Origin: Apricaphanius iberus
Taxonomy: Eukaryota > Chordata > Actinopteri > Cyprinodontiformes > Aphaniidae
Direction of reading: 5' to 3'
NCBI GenBank assembly: GCA_028564705.1
Contig: JAPXFQ010001133.1
Span: forward strand, 1,936,001-2,000,000
Length of the DNA: 64,000 nt
Position 1 is the stretch's first letter. Every line of letters begins with the position of its first letter. Positions 11,232 through 22,201 of the stretch are shown piece by piece. Position numbers and translations under genes: made by a program. The notes under the pieces were generated by a model that did no database searches, was not told the DNA's origin, and saw only the letters and a program-made list of their open reading frames with translations.

Positions 11232-12139
11232 TAATTTCACTCAAACACATAATTTAAGTCTAACTTTTACATTAGTATTTCTAACGATTGTTATCCAAAT
11301 ATGTCCACAGTTTTAACGATAATGGCTAATGAACGCTAAAAAGTTCTCTGTAGAAGTGGAACAGAAAAGGTGGAGCAACAAACAAAACCAATATTTTACT
11401 TTTATTATGATTCTTAGCAGACTTCCTACAGTTATTGTAACGTGGATTTTTCTGTCTTGTTGCTCCCATAGGAACCATTAAACATCTTGTAAAACTTTGC
11501 CGAATCCTGAATCATAACGTGGAACACACTAAGGTGTAATTTATTTTACTCTTTTGTTTACTTATTATTTTTGGAAGCAATGATTGGTTATTGATCAGAT
11601 ACTGACACATAAAAATCAGACAGACATAACCTAGCTGCTCGTTGCTCCACTTACCCTCCCAGTGTGAAGTCCTTAGTAGGAAGATTACAGATCTGACACA
11701 TTTTCTTTTCATATTACACTTCTAATTTAAGTAATGTTTAATCATTCATTATAATAATTATGGATATGCAATATTGTTTTTTTTTCATAAATTCAGCAAT
11801 TAAAATGTAACAAGAAACATAATTAAAAAGAAAATGAACATAACAGCCATTACTTCATCCATGGACGTTTGATACCATTGCCTCTTCAGAGCCTGGCACA
11901 GTCTTTTCCATTTGTTTGTAGTTTCAGAATGACGGGAAGCTATGCTAAGAATTACTAGCCCATAGCTCCAACCTACATCTTGCTGTCTGCAAAAACTTAA
12001 ACGTACCAAATAACTCCCACAAGTCCACTCATTTGTACACAACTACAACAGCCTTGTTTTAACCCTTTTAACCAAACTTTAAAGTTTCTCTGTGAGAAGC
12101 CTATTGTCTAAATTACAGAGCAATACAACTATTTAAAGT
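11232..12139. other. AT-rich sequence, nothing recognised
   Basis: No gene, tandem array or recognised transposon end was seen. There is a T run near 11777-11785. Confidence 0.4.
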
Positions 12140-12375
12140 TGGATAAAACCAACTGCACCTGGAACGTCTTCTTATTTGGATGTTTTCCATCCAATATTTT
12201 GGACCTTTTAACAAAAACTGCCCACATTGCAAAATCATAAAGGGTAAACATGCTGAATGGAATTCACTCATGTTGCTGCAGGTTTACCTGAGCCTGGTTA
12301 GTAAATCAGCTGCTGCATGTTTTTGCATCACTGTGCGGTTAACTCCTGTTTTTTGATAAATCAGACCCTTTGTTT
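12140..12375 (+). repeat. Dispersed repeat, copy 1 of a three-copy family
   Basis: Diverged similarity to 16500-16755: shared blocks include the TGGAACG-CTCCTTATT region, CCAATATTT, GCCCA-ATT, and the closing GTTTTTG-ATCACTGTGCGGTT with GATAAATCAG. A third copy is split between about 35885-36030 and 37030-37215. No open frame. Class unknown. Confidence 0.5.
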
Positions 12376-12589
12376 CCAGAAAACCCTAACCGCATATTGT
12401 ATGATCATTTTAGTTTTACTATATGTAAAGAAACAACAGAGCTGCTTCCTCTCCGTGGATTTTTCACCTTGAGGTTAACATTCGGTTCTGACAGTGAAGA
12501 CGTTCCGTTTTGGTCATGAAGTGGTTGTTTCAGCCAGCAGCTGGGGGGGAACCGTTCAGACCGGATCCGACCCAACACTATAGACGGAG

Positions 12590-12790
12590 TCTGATGTGAA
12601 GGACAGGGCGCCAGAGCGCTAACTATTCCCCCTGGCCCCCATGCATCTCCAACCATCATTTGTGATAATGATGGCATCCCAGCAGGGCCACTCTGCACAG
12701 AGTAATTCAGAATTGATTTAGTGCATTAATTATGCCCCTGTTAGGCCGGTGTCACGGACAATATTCTGCAATTTGATAAGCAAAAGACGC
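12590..12790. promoter_or_regulatory. Candidate conserved non-coding element
   Basis: A non-repetitive block with TAATTCAGAATTGATTTAG, CATTAATTATGC and AATTTGATAAGC, giving several homeodomain-type TAAT cores in moderate-GC sequence. It resembles vertebrate developmental-gene enhancers in texture only; conservation cannot be tested here. Confidence 0.25.
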
Positions 12791-13974
12791 GCCGTGGGAT
12801 CGTTTTGATGAATTGCCGGGTTGGTCCATGGCACGCTTTTATGGCCGTACCTTTTAATTTAACGGTAATCACTCCGCCCCCCATCCCCACTGTGGAGGAA
12901 GCAAGGGTTTAATTTCACCTCGGAGACCTCTGCTCTGCACCACGTCTGCTTTGATCAGGCAGAAAAACCAATCGGCAGCATGCATGCTGACCTAAACAAG
13001 CGCACCGCTCTGGTTTTAACACCTGCATGCTGGAATCTTTCTGTTTATCCACAGAAACATGCTTGTTTCCATAATGTGTGCTGCTCAAAAAAAGAAGGGG
13101 AAAAAAGGGTTTGCTGTTACTCTGCCCCAAGTTCAGCCCTTCCTGAGGAGGAACAACATCTCTGGAGTGCTGCAGGCGAAACGAGAAGGAGCCCAGTAAT
13201 GAGCAGGAGCCGCGTCTCAGCGGTACCACCTACTAGTCCCCCCCGAGGGCAGAAAACACCCAAAAACCTCCAAACTGAGGCGCTGCAACTCATGCAACGG
13301 TCCAGGCTGAAACTGGCAACTAATTGCCGTGGATTCTGCAAACGTGGCTCCATCTTTAGGCGCTTCACCTGCTTCAAGTATGACACTGAAAAGAGATGAA
13401 CAACTTGGTCTCAAAGTGGATCTGACTCCATCTCTGATTGGGTTTTATAAAAAATAAAACAGAGATGAACATTTTTAACTTCTATTGTTTGAGGGAATCA
13501 GCAAGTAAGGAAGAAATGAAAACCTTCTGCTGTTCATGTGAGTGTGTTGGGGTGTAATGGTCAAGATGAAAGAAAAAGGCTCCAATCAAAACTCAAGAGG
13601 CTGTTTCCTTTAAAACACTGAAAATGACTTGATCAAATTAATCAGATACATGAAATCAATATTTCCCAATTATCTTAAGCACACAACCACTTTACCTGAT
13701 TATACTACTCCCAAAAATCGCAACCAAATTATTTTACTCTGTTTTTCTTGACACCTTTTTGTAATAGGTTATCGTCTCCTGCAAGGAGGTTTTATTTTTG
13801 CCAGGGTTTGTTGGTTTGTTAAGATTCAACATAACCTCCCCGTTTACATTTGAATAAATAAGGATAAAACAAGGAAACCCAAGGAAGGACTGTTTGAACT
13901 TTTTTAGACTCAAGGAAAAGAAAGTAATGCAAGGAAATCAATCAAACTAAAGAAAAGGACATTCAATGAGACTG
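12791..13974. other. No gene recognised
   Basis: Intronic sequence with moderate GC to about 13400 and AT-rich after. An open frame of 139 residues at 12980-13399 has no recognisable domain and is overlapped by other frames, so it is probably fortuitous. Confidence 0.4.
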
Positions 13975-14968
13975 TATTATCTAATGACTCCTTACTGTGG
14001 ACTAGAAGGCGTTGAGATACACATGAAACTGTCTGGAAAACCAAAAGCTGTAACAGAACCGGAACGTTCCATATGTTCCTATCAGAGTACTTTGTTCTCA
14101 GAATGCAGGTCTACTGGTAGTTCCTATGGATTTCTAAAAGTAGAATAGGAGGCAGATCTTTTAGTTATCAGGCTCCTCTCCTGTGGAACCAGCTCACAGT
14201 TTTAGTCCATGAGGCAGATACTCTGTCTGTTTTTAAGACTAGGCTTAAAACCTTCCTTTTTGATAAAGCTTATAATTAGAATGGCTTAGGTTATCCTGAG
14301 CTATTTTTTTAGTTATGCTGCTATAGGTTTAGACTGTTGGAGGACAGACTGACCGCTTTTCTTCTCTCTTCTACTTTTCTCTCCTACTACTCTCCACATA
14401 TATTTTTGTCTGCTGTTACTGTGATTTTTAACCAAGTTTTCTCTCAGTATATTTCTCCCCATAGAAGCTCCACATGGTCTGGTATCCTGCTCAACTATAA
14501 CGCCCCCTGCTGGATGGGGAACATCGGTCCAGATGAAGCTCAAAGTGACCGAGCATCCTCCATGGTCTGTTGATCAACTTTTTACTTTCTTTAACATAGA
14601 AAGTACTCTTCCATCCGTGCTTTTGTTCTTTCTGTGTCTCTTCCTTGTCTTCTCAAACCCCCAGAAGGTTGTGGCAGATGACTGCTTATACTGAGCCATG
14701 TTCTGGTTCTGGTTAAAGTTTTTCCTCTCCACTGTCGCTACATGTTTGCTAATTATAAGGGATCACTGTGGTTGGAGTCTGCATGATCCGGGAACAACCT
14801 AGCGTCAATGACTCATCGCAATCTGCTGGGATTCCTTACATAGAAAACTTTTAACTGATTGGAATGTTTGTTTAATTGTACTGAAATGAATTTTCTTCTT
14901 AAACGCCTTGTGATGACATCTGTCGGGAATGCGCGCTATATAAATTAAATTTGATTGAATTGAACATG
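13975..14968 (+). mobile_element. LINE 3' end (L2/CR1-like superfamily), C-terminal ORF2 remnant plus 3' UTR
   Basis: Near 14090-14275 the DNA encodes, across frameshifts, VLCSQNAGLLVVP, YQAPLLWNQL, and FKTRLKTFLFDKAYN followed by a stop. This is the C-terminus typical of fish LINE ORF2 proteins. A 3' UTR of about 700 bp follows, ending CGCGCTATATAAATTAAATT and GATTGAATTGAA at 14934-14964. The same 3' UTR recurs at 21117-21484 (plus), 23195-23410 (minus) and 48358-48505 (minus). The copy is inactive. Confidence 0.75.
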
Positions 14969-15535
14969 ATTATGACCCAAAACGTAGCAGAAAATCCACA
15001 AAGGAGTGGCTGAGAAAGAAGGACTGGAATAAGTTGGGCCTAGTCAAAGCCCAGATCTAGATCTTATCGAGAAACTTGAGCTATCCATCAAGAATCTCAT
15101 AGCTAGAATTTAGGAATGGAGTAAAACAGTAACTTGTGTCTTTCTGACACATTAAACATCACAATGTGACATTTTTAATACAGTATGATCAGATTATTTA
15201 CTTGGATTTCCTCATGTTTTACATACAGCAGATTAAAATAGAAGTTTTGCACTCCTGATTGTGTTTTCTTGCAGTGTTTTATAACTACAATGAGAGAAAG
15301 AAGCATATTTAACGTTGTCCACTCCAGATATATCAGAAACACAGCAATCAGGCGAGCACAGAAAAGCTGCAATTAAAGAAAAACCAAAAACAAAAGAACA
15401 TGATATTTTCTCCTCCTGGACTTACACACTGTCATTACCCGGCGATTAACGAGCGAAGAGACGCGTGGACGAGGTGCGTGCCACTGTGATGTTACGGGTT
15501 AGCCTGCTGCCACGTGCAGGGTGCCCACCCCCCCA
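14969..15535. other. No gene recognised
   Basis: Intronic sequence; the first 150 bp resembles the 3' flank of Tc1-like elements in wording (AAATCCACAAAGGAGTGGCT) but is too short to call. Confidence 0.35.
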
Positions 15536-15720
15536 CACGTTAAGAGCCGTAATTATGCAAACGCTGCCGGGCGCTAACAACCAGTCCCAATCTTTTATGA
15601 GCTCCTCCAGCGGTTCAGAGGCTAATGAAAGCGCGTGATCCGCCCCTCTCCAGCCGCCACCGGCGGTGAAGAGGCCCTGCAGCGCTCGTTGTGCGTTCGA
15701 GGAGCTCAGTAGGGTGAAGC
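15536..15720. promoter_or_regulatory. Candidate conserved non-coding element
   Basis: A GC-richer unique block with GCCGTAATTATGCAAACG, which holds a homeodomain core and an octamer-like ATGCAAA, followed by CTTTTATGAGC and GGCTAATGAAAG. Texture suggests a regulatory element; no alignment is available. Confidence 0.27.
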
Positions 15721-16314
15721 ATCCGTAAAGAGTGAGTACAGGAGGTGAACAGGAGGAGCACTTGACCTCCTCTCTGGCCCGGTCCGTCTCTTACGTCCTG
15801 CTAGCTGCTGCGTCTCTGCATGTGAATAACCTCTCGCTGGCTTTAACAGCAGAAAGTACCCAGAACTGCAAAGATAAAGCCTTCACTGTCAGGGATGTCT
15901 GCTATGACAAAGAGAAGAAGAGAATTTCAGGCTGAAACCAGAATTCTATTATTTTTTTGTTTCTTTTAGCAGAGCTTAACGACAGGTTGAGGAGTCCTTG
16001 GTGGCTCGTTTATGTCTTCTAACGGTACATCTGTTGATCAACTCCTAATATTTGCCTTCAAGAAGCTGAATGAACACTCCAGTATGTTTCCTTCCATAAC
16101 TTACCAGGATTTTATAAAAAAAAAAAAGTGAAGACAATATTCAATTAACCGGCCACCAATTAGCCTAACTTTCATTGTGATACTGTACATAATTACTACA
16201 TTTTATCAACTGGGACCCAGGAAGATTATAACCCCTCGGGGGGAAACTAATGAGGATCCATGAGGATCATAACTCACTGCGCTCAGCGCGTCTTCAGCAG
16301 GTGGAGTTATGATG
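15721..16314. other. No gene recognised
   Basis: Unique intronic sequence with an A run at 16118-16128. Confidence 0.35.
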
Positions 16315-16755
16315 CGTCTCACAGGTAAATATTTACATAACTGTCAGCTTTATAGCCATTAGAAGGTTAATTACTATCACAATAGAATTTGTGTGGATAA
16401 CATTTTTGCGTTTTGCAGTAATAAACTAATGTTGAATGGGGAAAAAATATTAAGACATAAAAACAGACGCTAAAATAGCCGATGCAAACATTTTTCTGTT
16501 TAATAAATCACACTGCGCTTGGAACGCCTCCTTATTCGCCTGTTCTCCTCCCAATATTTGACATCTTCTGGCAGAAATGCCCATTTTGTATATTCAGCAT
16601 GGGGAAAAGAACTAAATGGACTACGTGTCTTGCTCCGGATTTAACAGACGCAAAGCTCTCTGCGCCATGTTAGTTAATCAGTTAGAGCCTGTTTTTGTGA
16701 TGCTGTGTGGTTTTAACAAAAGCGAACCGTTGATAAATCAGGCCAAAACAAGTCC
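16315..16755 (+). repeat. Dispersed repeat, copy 2 (most complete) of a three-copy family
   Basis: The left part (ATAACTGTCAGCTTTATAGC, then GCCATTA and TTAATTACTAT) matches 35893-35935. The right part (GGCAGAAATGCCCATTTTGT onward) matches 37045-37215 and 12190-12375. No open frame and no clear termini. Confidence 0.55.
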
Positions 16756-16860
16756 TTTAAAGGGGAAGTACCGTTTTTTTTCCCAATATGAACCTTCTTT
16801 CTACCCTGCACTACGTTCATTTATGACCTGTCCACACGTAACCGGGCATCTGAGATATGT

Positions 16861-17760
16861 TTCCACGGTGCTGTATTGGGACCCAAATTATTCATACTTT
16901 ATTTGATGGACATTGGTGCAGTATTTAATAGGTTGAAATTTATTACATTTGCAGATGACACAACTGTATTTTATTCCGGACCAGACATTAATGAATTGTT
17001 AACAACAGCAGAAAAGGAGTTGACCAGATTAAAAGAATAGTTTCATATAAACAAATTATCATTAAATGAAATAAAACTAAGTTTATGGTGTCTGGTGGTG
17101 TTAGGGCATATTTTGATATACAATTATTAAATGGAGTCCAAATTGAAAGAGTATATAAAACAACATTTTGGGGAGTAATTTTAGACCATAAATTTAGTTG
17201 GAAACCACATATACAAAAAATAAAACAAAAAAATATCTACAACCATTGGTAATATCTACATTATCTTTAACAAGAAATGTCTGCATATTTTGTATTTCTC
17301 ACTTATAATGCATTTCTGACATATTGTGTTGAGGGGTGGGGAAATACATACAAAACATATTTAGATCCTTTAATAAAACTACAGAAAAGAGTCATCATAA
17401 TAATAAATAAAGCTGCCAAATTTTGAACCTACAAATAAATTATTTATACAGTCCTGTACCTTAAAAGTTTTAGACATTGTATATCTAAAAACTTTAGAAA
17501 CACTATATTGCGTAAAGAATGAAAGTGTTCCTGATTGTATTCAAATATTCTTCAAATTAAGAGAAAAAAATTACAATTAAAGAGGGCTGGGTGTTTTTGA
17601 AAGAGGTAAGGTGAGAACCAATATTAAATGTAGATGTATTTCATATTTGGGAGTTATATTATAGAACAGACTTAGTGATGATTCTAAATTTTACGGATTT
17701 TTGCCGAGTGTCAAAAAACCATTGAAAGGCAAAATAATGAAGGATTACAATGTAAAATAA
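16861..17760 (+). pseudogene. LINE reverse-transcriptase pseudogene
   Basis: Reading from 16861, the frame gives GAVLGPKLFILYLMDIG (motif B region), FITFADDTTVFYSGPD with the FADD catalytic box at 16948-16959, then LSLNEIKTK, then FLGVILDHKFSWKPHI-like and LTYCVEGWGNTYK segments across frameshifts to about 17460, and weaker C-terminal similarity to about 17760. This is the 3' half of a non-LTR retrotransposon polymerase. It has stops (for example the TAG at 17038-17040) and frameshifts and lacks motif A. It is different in sequence and much more AT-rich than the L2-type and Rex3 copies in this window. The clade is not assigned. Confidence 0.8.
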
Positions 17761-18078
17761 CTAATATGTGAAATTATATTTTTGTGTTTTGGGAGATTTG
17801 CTTGTTTGCCTTCATTTCTTGTATTCCTGATATTCTGGGTTCTGGATTCTTATGGATTGTGTAGGATAGGCTAAAATAAGCCTTGGCTCCTTTGACCGTC
17901 AAATGTATATAATTTAAGTTTTTTTCTGTTGACTGTAACAAAAAAAAACTATTTATTCATTCATATTTATTCATTCAAAACGGAGTTTTAGGTGTTGTAA
18001 CGTCACTATCTGCAACAAAAAAAAATGCTCCAACATCACTTGTGCGACCTTTGTTCTTCGTGTTCTTAAAATCAAGGA
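17761..18078. other. No gene recognised
   Basis: AT-rich sequence possibly including the 3' UTR of the preceding LINE copy (TATATAATTTAAG near 17905), then short A runs. Confidence 0.35.
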
Positions 18079-19114
18079 CCCACTAGGAGTCCTTCAGGAG
18101 AAGTTTAGATCCATTGGTGATCAGCTTATATTTATATAATGGGAGTTAATGGGGCAGCCAAAGATCAGCCTCTGAATAAGGAATTATCTGCTTCTAAACT
18201 CCTTAATTTCACTATGTTTGGTTATCAATCACTATTTCTGTTCCTCTGGGAGTTCATAGCATCTCAGATGTGTTATAGGGTTATATTCTGGAGTGTTTAA
18301 CAGGTTTTTAGTCCAATTTACACCAATCAATGACATCACTGCTGTGCTCTATCCCAGCTGTAGTCTTAGCAGGACTATCACTATGCTCTACAACGGTCGG
18401 TTAGACAGAACCAGCAAATGCAAACTAGGGCTGGGCATTTTTGGCCTCTATAATCTAAAGTATGTGCAGTGACAATATTTATTGCAATATATTCTTGATT
18501 TTCTTCATGTATTTCATTGTATATGTAAAATGACTTTCGAACATTTTAAATTTCATGAGGAGAACAACTTCCAAAAGGTTTAGAAAACCCTTAAGAGAAT
18601 ATTCATTGTGCAAAATGCATTTAAAAACATATTTATATATATTGTTTTCAAAATAAAAAACATTTCTCACAACATAACGATTGAGATATTTTAAATACAA
18701 TAAAAGCTACATGTTGTGAAAATAAAGTTCAAAGTTTGTTAGTTCTGGATACTTATTTCTAAATGTAATATCCAGCAAAAGGAAACCTTCTCATATTTCT
18801 CATTAAAAATGCTTCAAGTTCAACAGGTTTCTTTTCCATTAAATGAGATACAACAAACTTTAAACTTGGACTATCGAGTGTGAAGGAAAACACTCAACAA
18901 TAGGGGTGGTGACATCATTGAAATCGCCAGTTGAACTCTGAACTCCCAGGGGAATAGAGCTAGTGATTGATAACCAAACATGGTGAAATGAAGGAGTTTA
19001 GTAGCAGATAATGATTATTTAGAGGCTGACCTTTGGCTGCCCCATTAACTCCCATTATATAGATATATGCTGATCACCTATGGATCTAAACTTCTCCTGA
19101 AGGACTCCTAGTGG
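18079..19114. mobile_element. Foldback element with about 176-bp terminal inverted repeats
   Basis: The left arm (18079-18255, starting CCACTAGGAGTCCTTCAGGA) is the diverged reverse complement of the right arm (18939-19114, ending GGACTCCTAGTGG). Shared blocks include CTAAACTTCTCCTGAAGGAC, GCCCCATTAACTCCCAT and GATTGATAACCAAACATG. Similarity continues weakly inward (AATGACATCA at 18327 against GACATCATTG at 18911). The 0.7-kb centre has no transposase frame and contains a segment starting CTAGGGCTGGGCATTTTTGG at 18426, a start seen in other short transposons here. No clear target duplication was found. Confidence 0.72.
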
Positions 19115-20659
19115 CTCCTAACTGCTCTGGGTGGGTAAATGAACGTAATACATGCTAGAAATGAGGTCCAGGATGCAACAAATTGTTACTTCTCCTTTAC
19201 GGTGGACCTGAACCTGTCTGATAGAACTTTCCCCCCAAATTTAGGATTTGACTCTTACGTCATCTCCTGACGGTTATTGAGAGTTCTTGGCTGACGGGGT
19301 TAAAAAGAAGCCGTTCCAATTGTTCACCATTTTCCTAAGATGTCCTTCCGGCACTATGCTGGATTTTCTGGGCAAAGACGCTTTCCATGACTGTGAAGGG
19401 AGGTGAAGGACATCAGCAGCCATAACTTAGAAATGTATCTCTCTGATTCAAAGATGAGGTTTTTCAGACACTCTCCCCTCCGGTGATAAATCGGCAGTGT
19501 CGACGTTGTGCCGGGAACGTGGCCTAAGCTTTTGCTTTGAACAGACAAGGCTTTGATAGCCCTTAAAACCTTTACAGACACCCCATAATACCTCAGGGTA
19601 CACAGTTGTAGGTTCTCTAAAGATCCACGTAATGACTGTAACCCCCAAAGTAAATCTGGGAGGGTAAAGATCTGGTCTGCACCCTTACAGAAAACATTCC
19701 TCATTTTCTCCTTCTTACATTAGAAAGTAATGGTTTCTCTTCTGATATACCTGCGGAGAGACATCCCTGGATGTCTGAGTATCTTCATATCTGTAAATAT
19801 TCTTCCTGTTTCTCAGTTTGAAAGGCAAAGAGAGAAGTAGAGTTTGAGATATCACTAAATGATGTATTTATGCAGCTGAATGGCAAACATCAGCGAAGGG
19901 CAGACGTGGCGAGACGAGTACGACAGAGAGCGGTCTGAATTACTGCCTGAGTGTGAATTAATGGCGTTCTCGTAGACAAAGAGACAAGTGTTTTGATGAG
20001 CTGTGAGTAATGAGTCAAAGAGAAGCAGTCGTTTCTGACTGGAGGTTCCAGCGAGGACAGAAAGGCGAGAAACGCCCCAGTAAGGGTAACTGGGCTGGAT
20101 CAGGATACACTTCACATCCACTCATCATGGGCGGGGCTTCCATGCAGAGCCGGCCCGAACCAGAAGCAAACTAAGGGGCCCCACATAAATGCAGAAACTA
20201 TACAGAGACTATAGATGTTAAAATGTATTAAATATTACTCCATTTGTTTTAGTTTCAGTGTAGATTATTTAAAATGTTTAAATTATTACAATTTTTGTGC
20301 AAGTTTCTTTACAATTATTTATTCTATTATTATTGTTTTACTAAAAATTTTATTTTTATTTTAAAAAGACAAAAATGTTACAAAAATATATACATCAAAT
20401 ATAGTTGAAGCCATAAAAATGTATATACTATACCTTTTAATTTACAAAAACTTTTCATCATAAGTTGAATTAAAAGAAGAATTTTTAAATTACTTTTTAA
20501 TATTCATTGATTGTTGTGTTTACATTATTACAATCTAATGCTTTAGTTTAACCTTTCTATTTTATTTTATCTTCAATTTGTCTCAGACAATATTAATTAT
20601 TACATCTGATTGATTTTTAGGATCCGCCAAATAAACTCTGCCTCCTTTCCCAGATTAGA
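19115..20659. other. No gene recognised; part may be regulatory
   Basis: A non-repetitive block at about 19850-20110 includes GAATTACTGCC and GTGAATTAATGGCG and could be a regulatory element. An 88-residue minus frame there has no recognisable domain. From 20200 to 20620 the sequence is very AT-rich. Confidence 0.35.
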
Positions 20660-21510
20660 TGAGATCCTACGGCTTGGTGGTATGGAGACATTTTCATATC
20701 ACGGTATTTTCAAAAAAACATATCGGTATGGCGTTATTTGACTGTATTTTTTTCTCCATACAAGACCATTCATATCCACGTAAGAACAAATAATATAAAA
20801 ATGATTAAATAGCCCATTTTACTGGCATACGGACTGCATGTTTTTTCCACACACAGACTAATATGAAAAAAAAGATGAAAATTATTCTAGTAGGCATTCT
20901 TGATGTTCTAAGGCTGAAAGTAAACTTGTTTTTTAACCTCAGGTTGATGCAAGCAGCAAATTACATCTAATACTGGCTTTGCATGTAGTACTGAAGAATA
21001 CCGCTAGGGGGCAGAGTACAGACTCAGACTGGATAGTGCCAAAGAAGAAGTAAAATAAACATGCTGTCCATAGGAGATTGTTAACTGGTTAATATTCAGA
21101 TAACAGACAAAAAGACCCTGACTAAGATGGCATTGCAGTGACGGAAAATTCTCCACGTCCTGCAACAAACTTCTGCATCAGTTCTATTGCTCTTTCTGTG
21201 TCTCTGTTGTGTATTCTCCAAGCCACAGACGGTCGCGGCAGATAACCGCTTGTGCTGAGCCTGGTTCTGCCGGAGGTTTCTTCCTGTTAAAAGGGAGTTT
21301 TTCCTTCCCACTGTCGCTGCATGCTTGCTCAGTATGAGGGATTGCTGAGAATTCCACGACGCAATCTTCTGTGGTTCTGTAATTTCTACACTAAACATTG
21401 TATTGTAATAACTCTTTTTGTAAAGTGCCTTGAGATGACATCTGTTGTGAAATGGCGCTATATAAATAAACTGAATTGAAATTGAAAAAGACGGCAGGAG
21501 TATCGTAGAT
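20660..21510 (+). mobile_element. Short non-autonomous DNA transposon (family with shared core), split by a LINE insertion
   Basis: The left part (GGTGGTATGG, TTTTCATATCACGGTATTTT, then AAATAGCCCATTTTACT) matches 35300-35455 and the reverse complement of 51550-51690. The core (TGGCTTTGCATGTAGTACTG, CTAGGGGGCAGAGTAC, CTGGTTAATATTCAGATAAC) matches 35480-35605, 33380-33560 and the reverse complement of 25440-25660. The element is interrupted at 21117 by a LINE 3' end and resumes at 21485 with GACGGCAGGAGTATCGTAGA. Confidence 0.7.
21117..21484 (+). mobile_element. LINE 3'-end insertion nested in a short transposon, with 8-bp target duplication
   Basis: This 368-bp piece is the 3' UTR seen at 14590-14964: it contains CCACTGTCGCTGCATGCTTG and CTTGAGATGACATCTGTTGT and ends GCGCTATATAAATAAACTGA with ATTGAAATTG. 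It is flanked by AAAAAGAC at 21109-21116 and 21485-21492, which is the target duplication expected of target-primed reverse transcription. Removing it restores the host repeat as seen at 35600-35640. It is a heavily 5'-truncated copy. Confidence 0.8.
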
Positions 21511-21569
21511 GGTATGTGAAACATTTTCCCGCTATTTCTGATTTCTTTCCTACTGGTTTTGCCGCCGTT

Positions 21570-22201
21570 GACCGTTGGCAGATATTCCTACGGTGGTAAA
21601 TTAGTACCAAAAAGATTAACTATGAGACCGAGCGCAAAAGGAAGGAAGAAAGGGAGGAAAGAAAGAAGGAAGGGGAGTACAAATACCGATACCTCTACCA
21701 CACAAAAATACAATGAATTGGAAGAAAGGTTTTATTTTGTTCTCTGCTTGTTACAAATGTTAAAAGTTACCACGAGCCAGTACTTAAAATGCAGAAAATA
21801 CAGAAAAAAATTTTTTTTCACTTGAAATTTCTGTTTTGTGTTCATTTTTAGTTGTTTTTTTCCAAATCTAATTTCCAATAATTTGTTGTTACAAGCTTTT
21901 TTTGTGTGGTAGAAGTATCGTTATTGGTACTCTGTATCGGCAAACTCAGATCCAAGTATTGGTATGGAATCTGTTTGAAAAAGATGAATCCTTGCATTCC
22001 TAAAAATAAAATATTGATACAAATAATTACTAAACAAAAATTTCAAGTGAAAAATAAGCATTTTCTGTAAGCTTATTGCAAAGTTTCCACATTATAGGTA
22101 TTGGTTCATGGTATCGGTTAACTAACTGAAACCCATACAAGTACATTAGAATGGTATCGGCCCCGATACCCGATACTACGATCAGTATCGGTGCATCTCT
22201 A
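21570..22201. mobile_element. Composite of short transposon copies in opposite orientation (GATGCACCGATAC family)
   Basis: Plus-strand segment 21683-21760 (AATACCGATACCTCTACCAC, then TTGGAAGAAAGGTTTTATTT) matches 31125-31200. A reverse-oriented 5' piece lies at about 21893-22000 (TTTTTGTGTGGTAGAAGTAT). A plus-strand 3' piece lies at 22030-22201, ending GTATCGGTGCATCTCTA. The right end matches 31418 and 29685. The middle is an inverted junction, so two copies have been joined or one rearranged. Confidence 0.6.
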
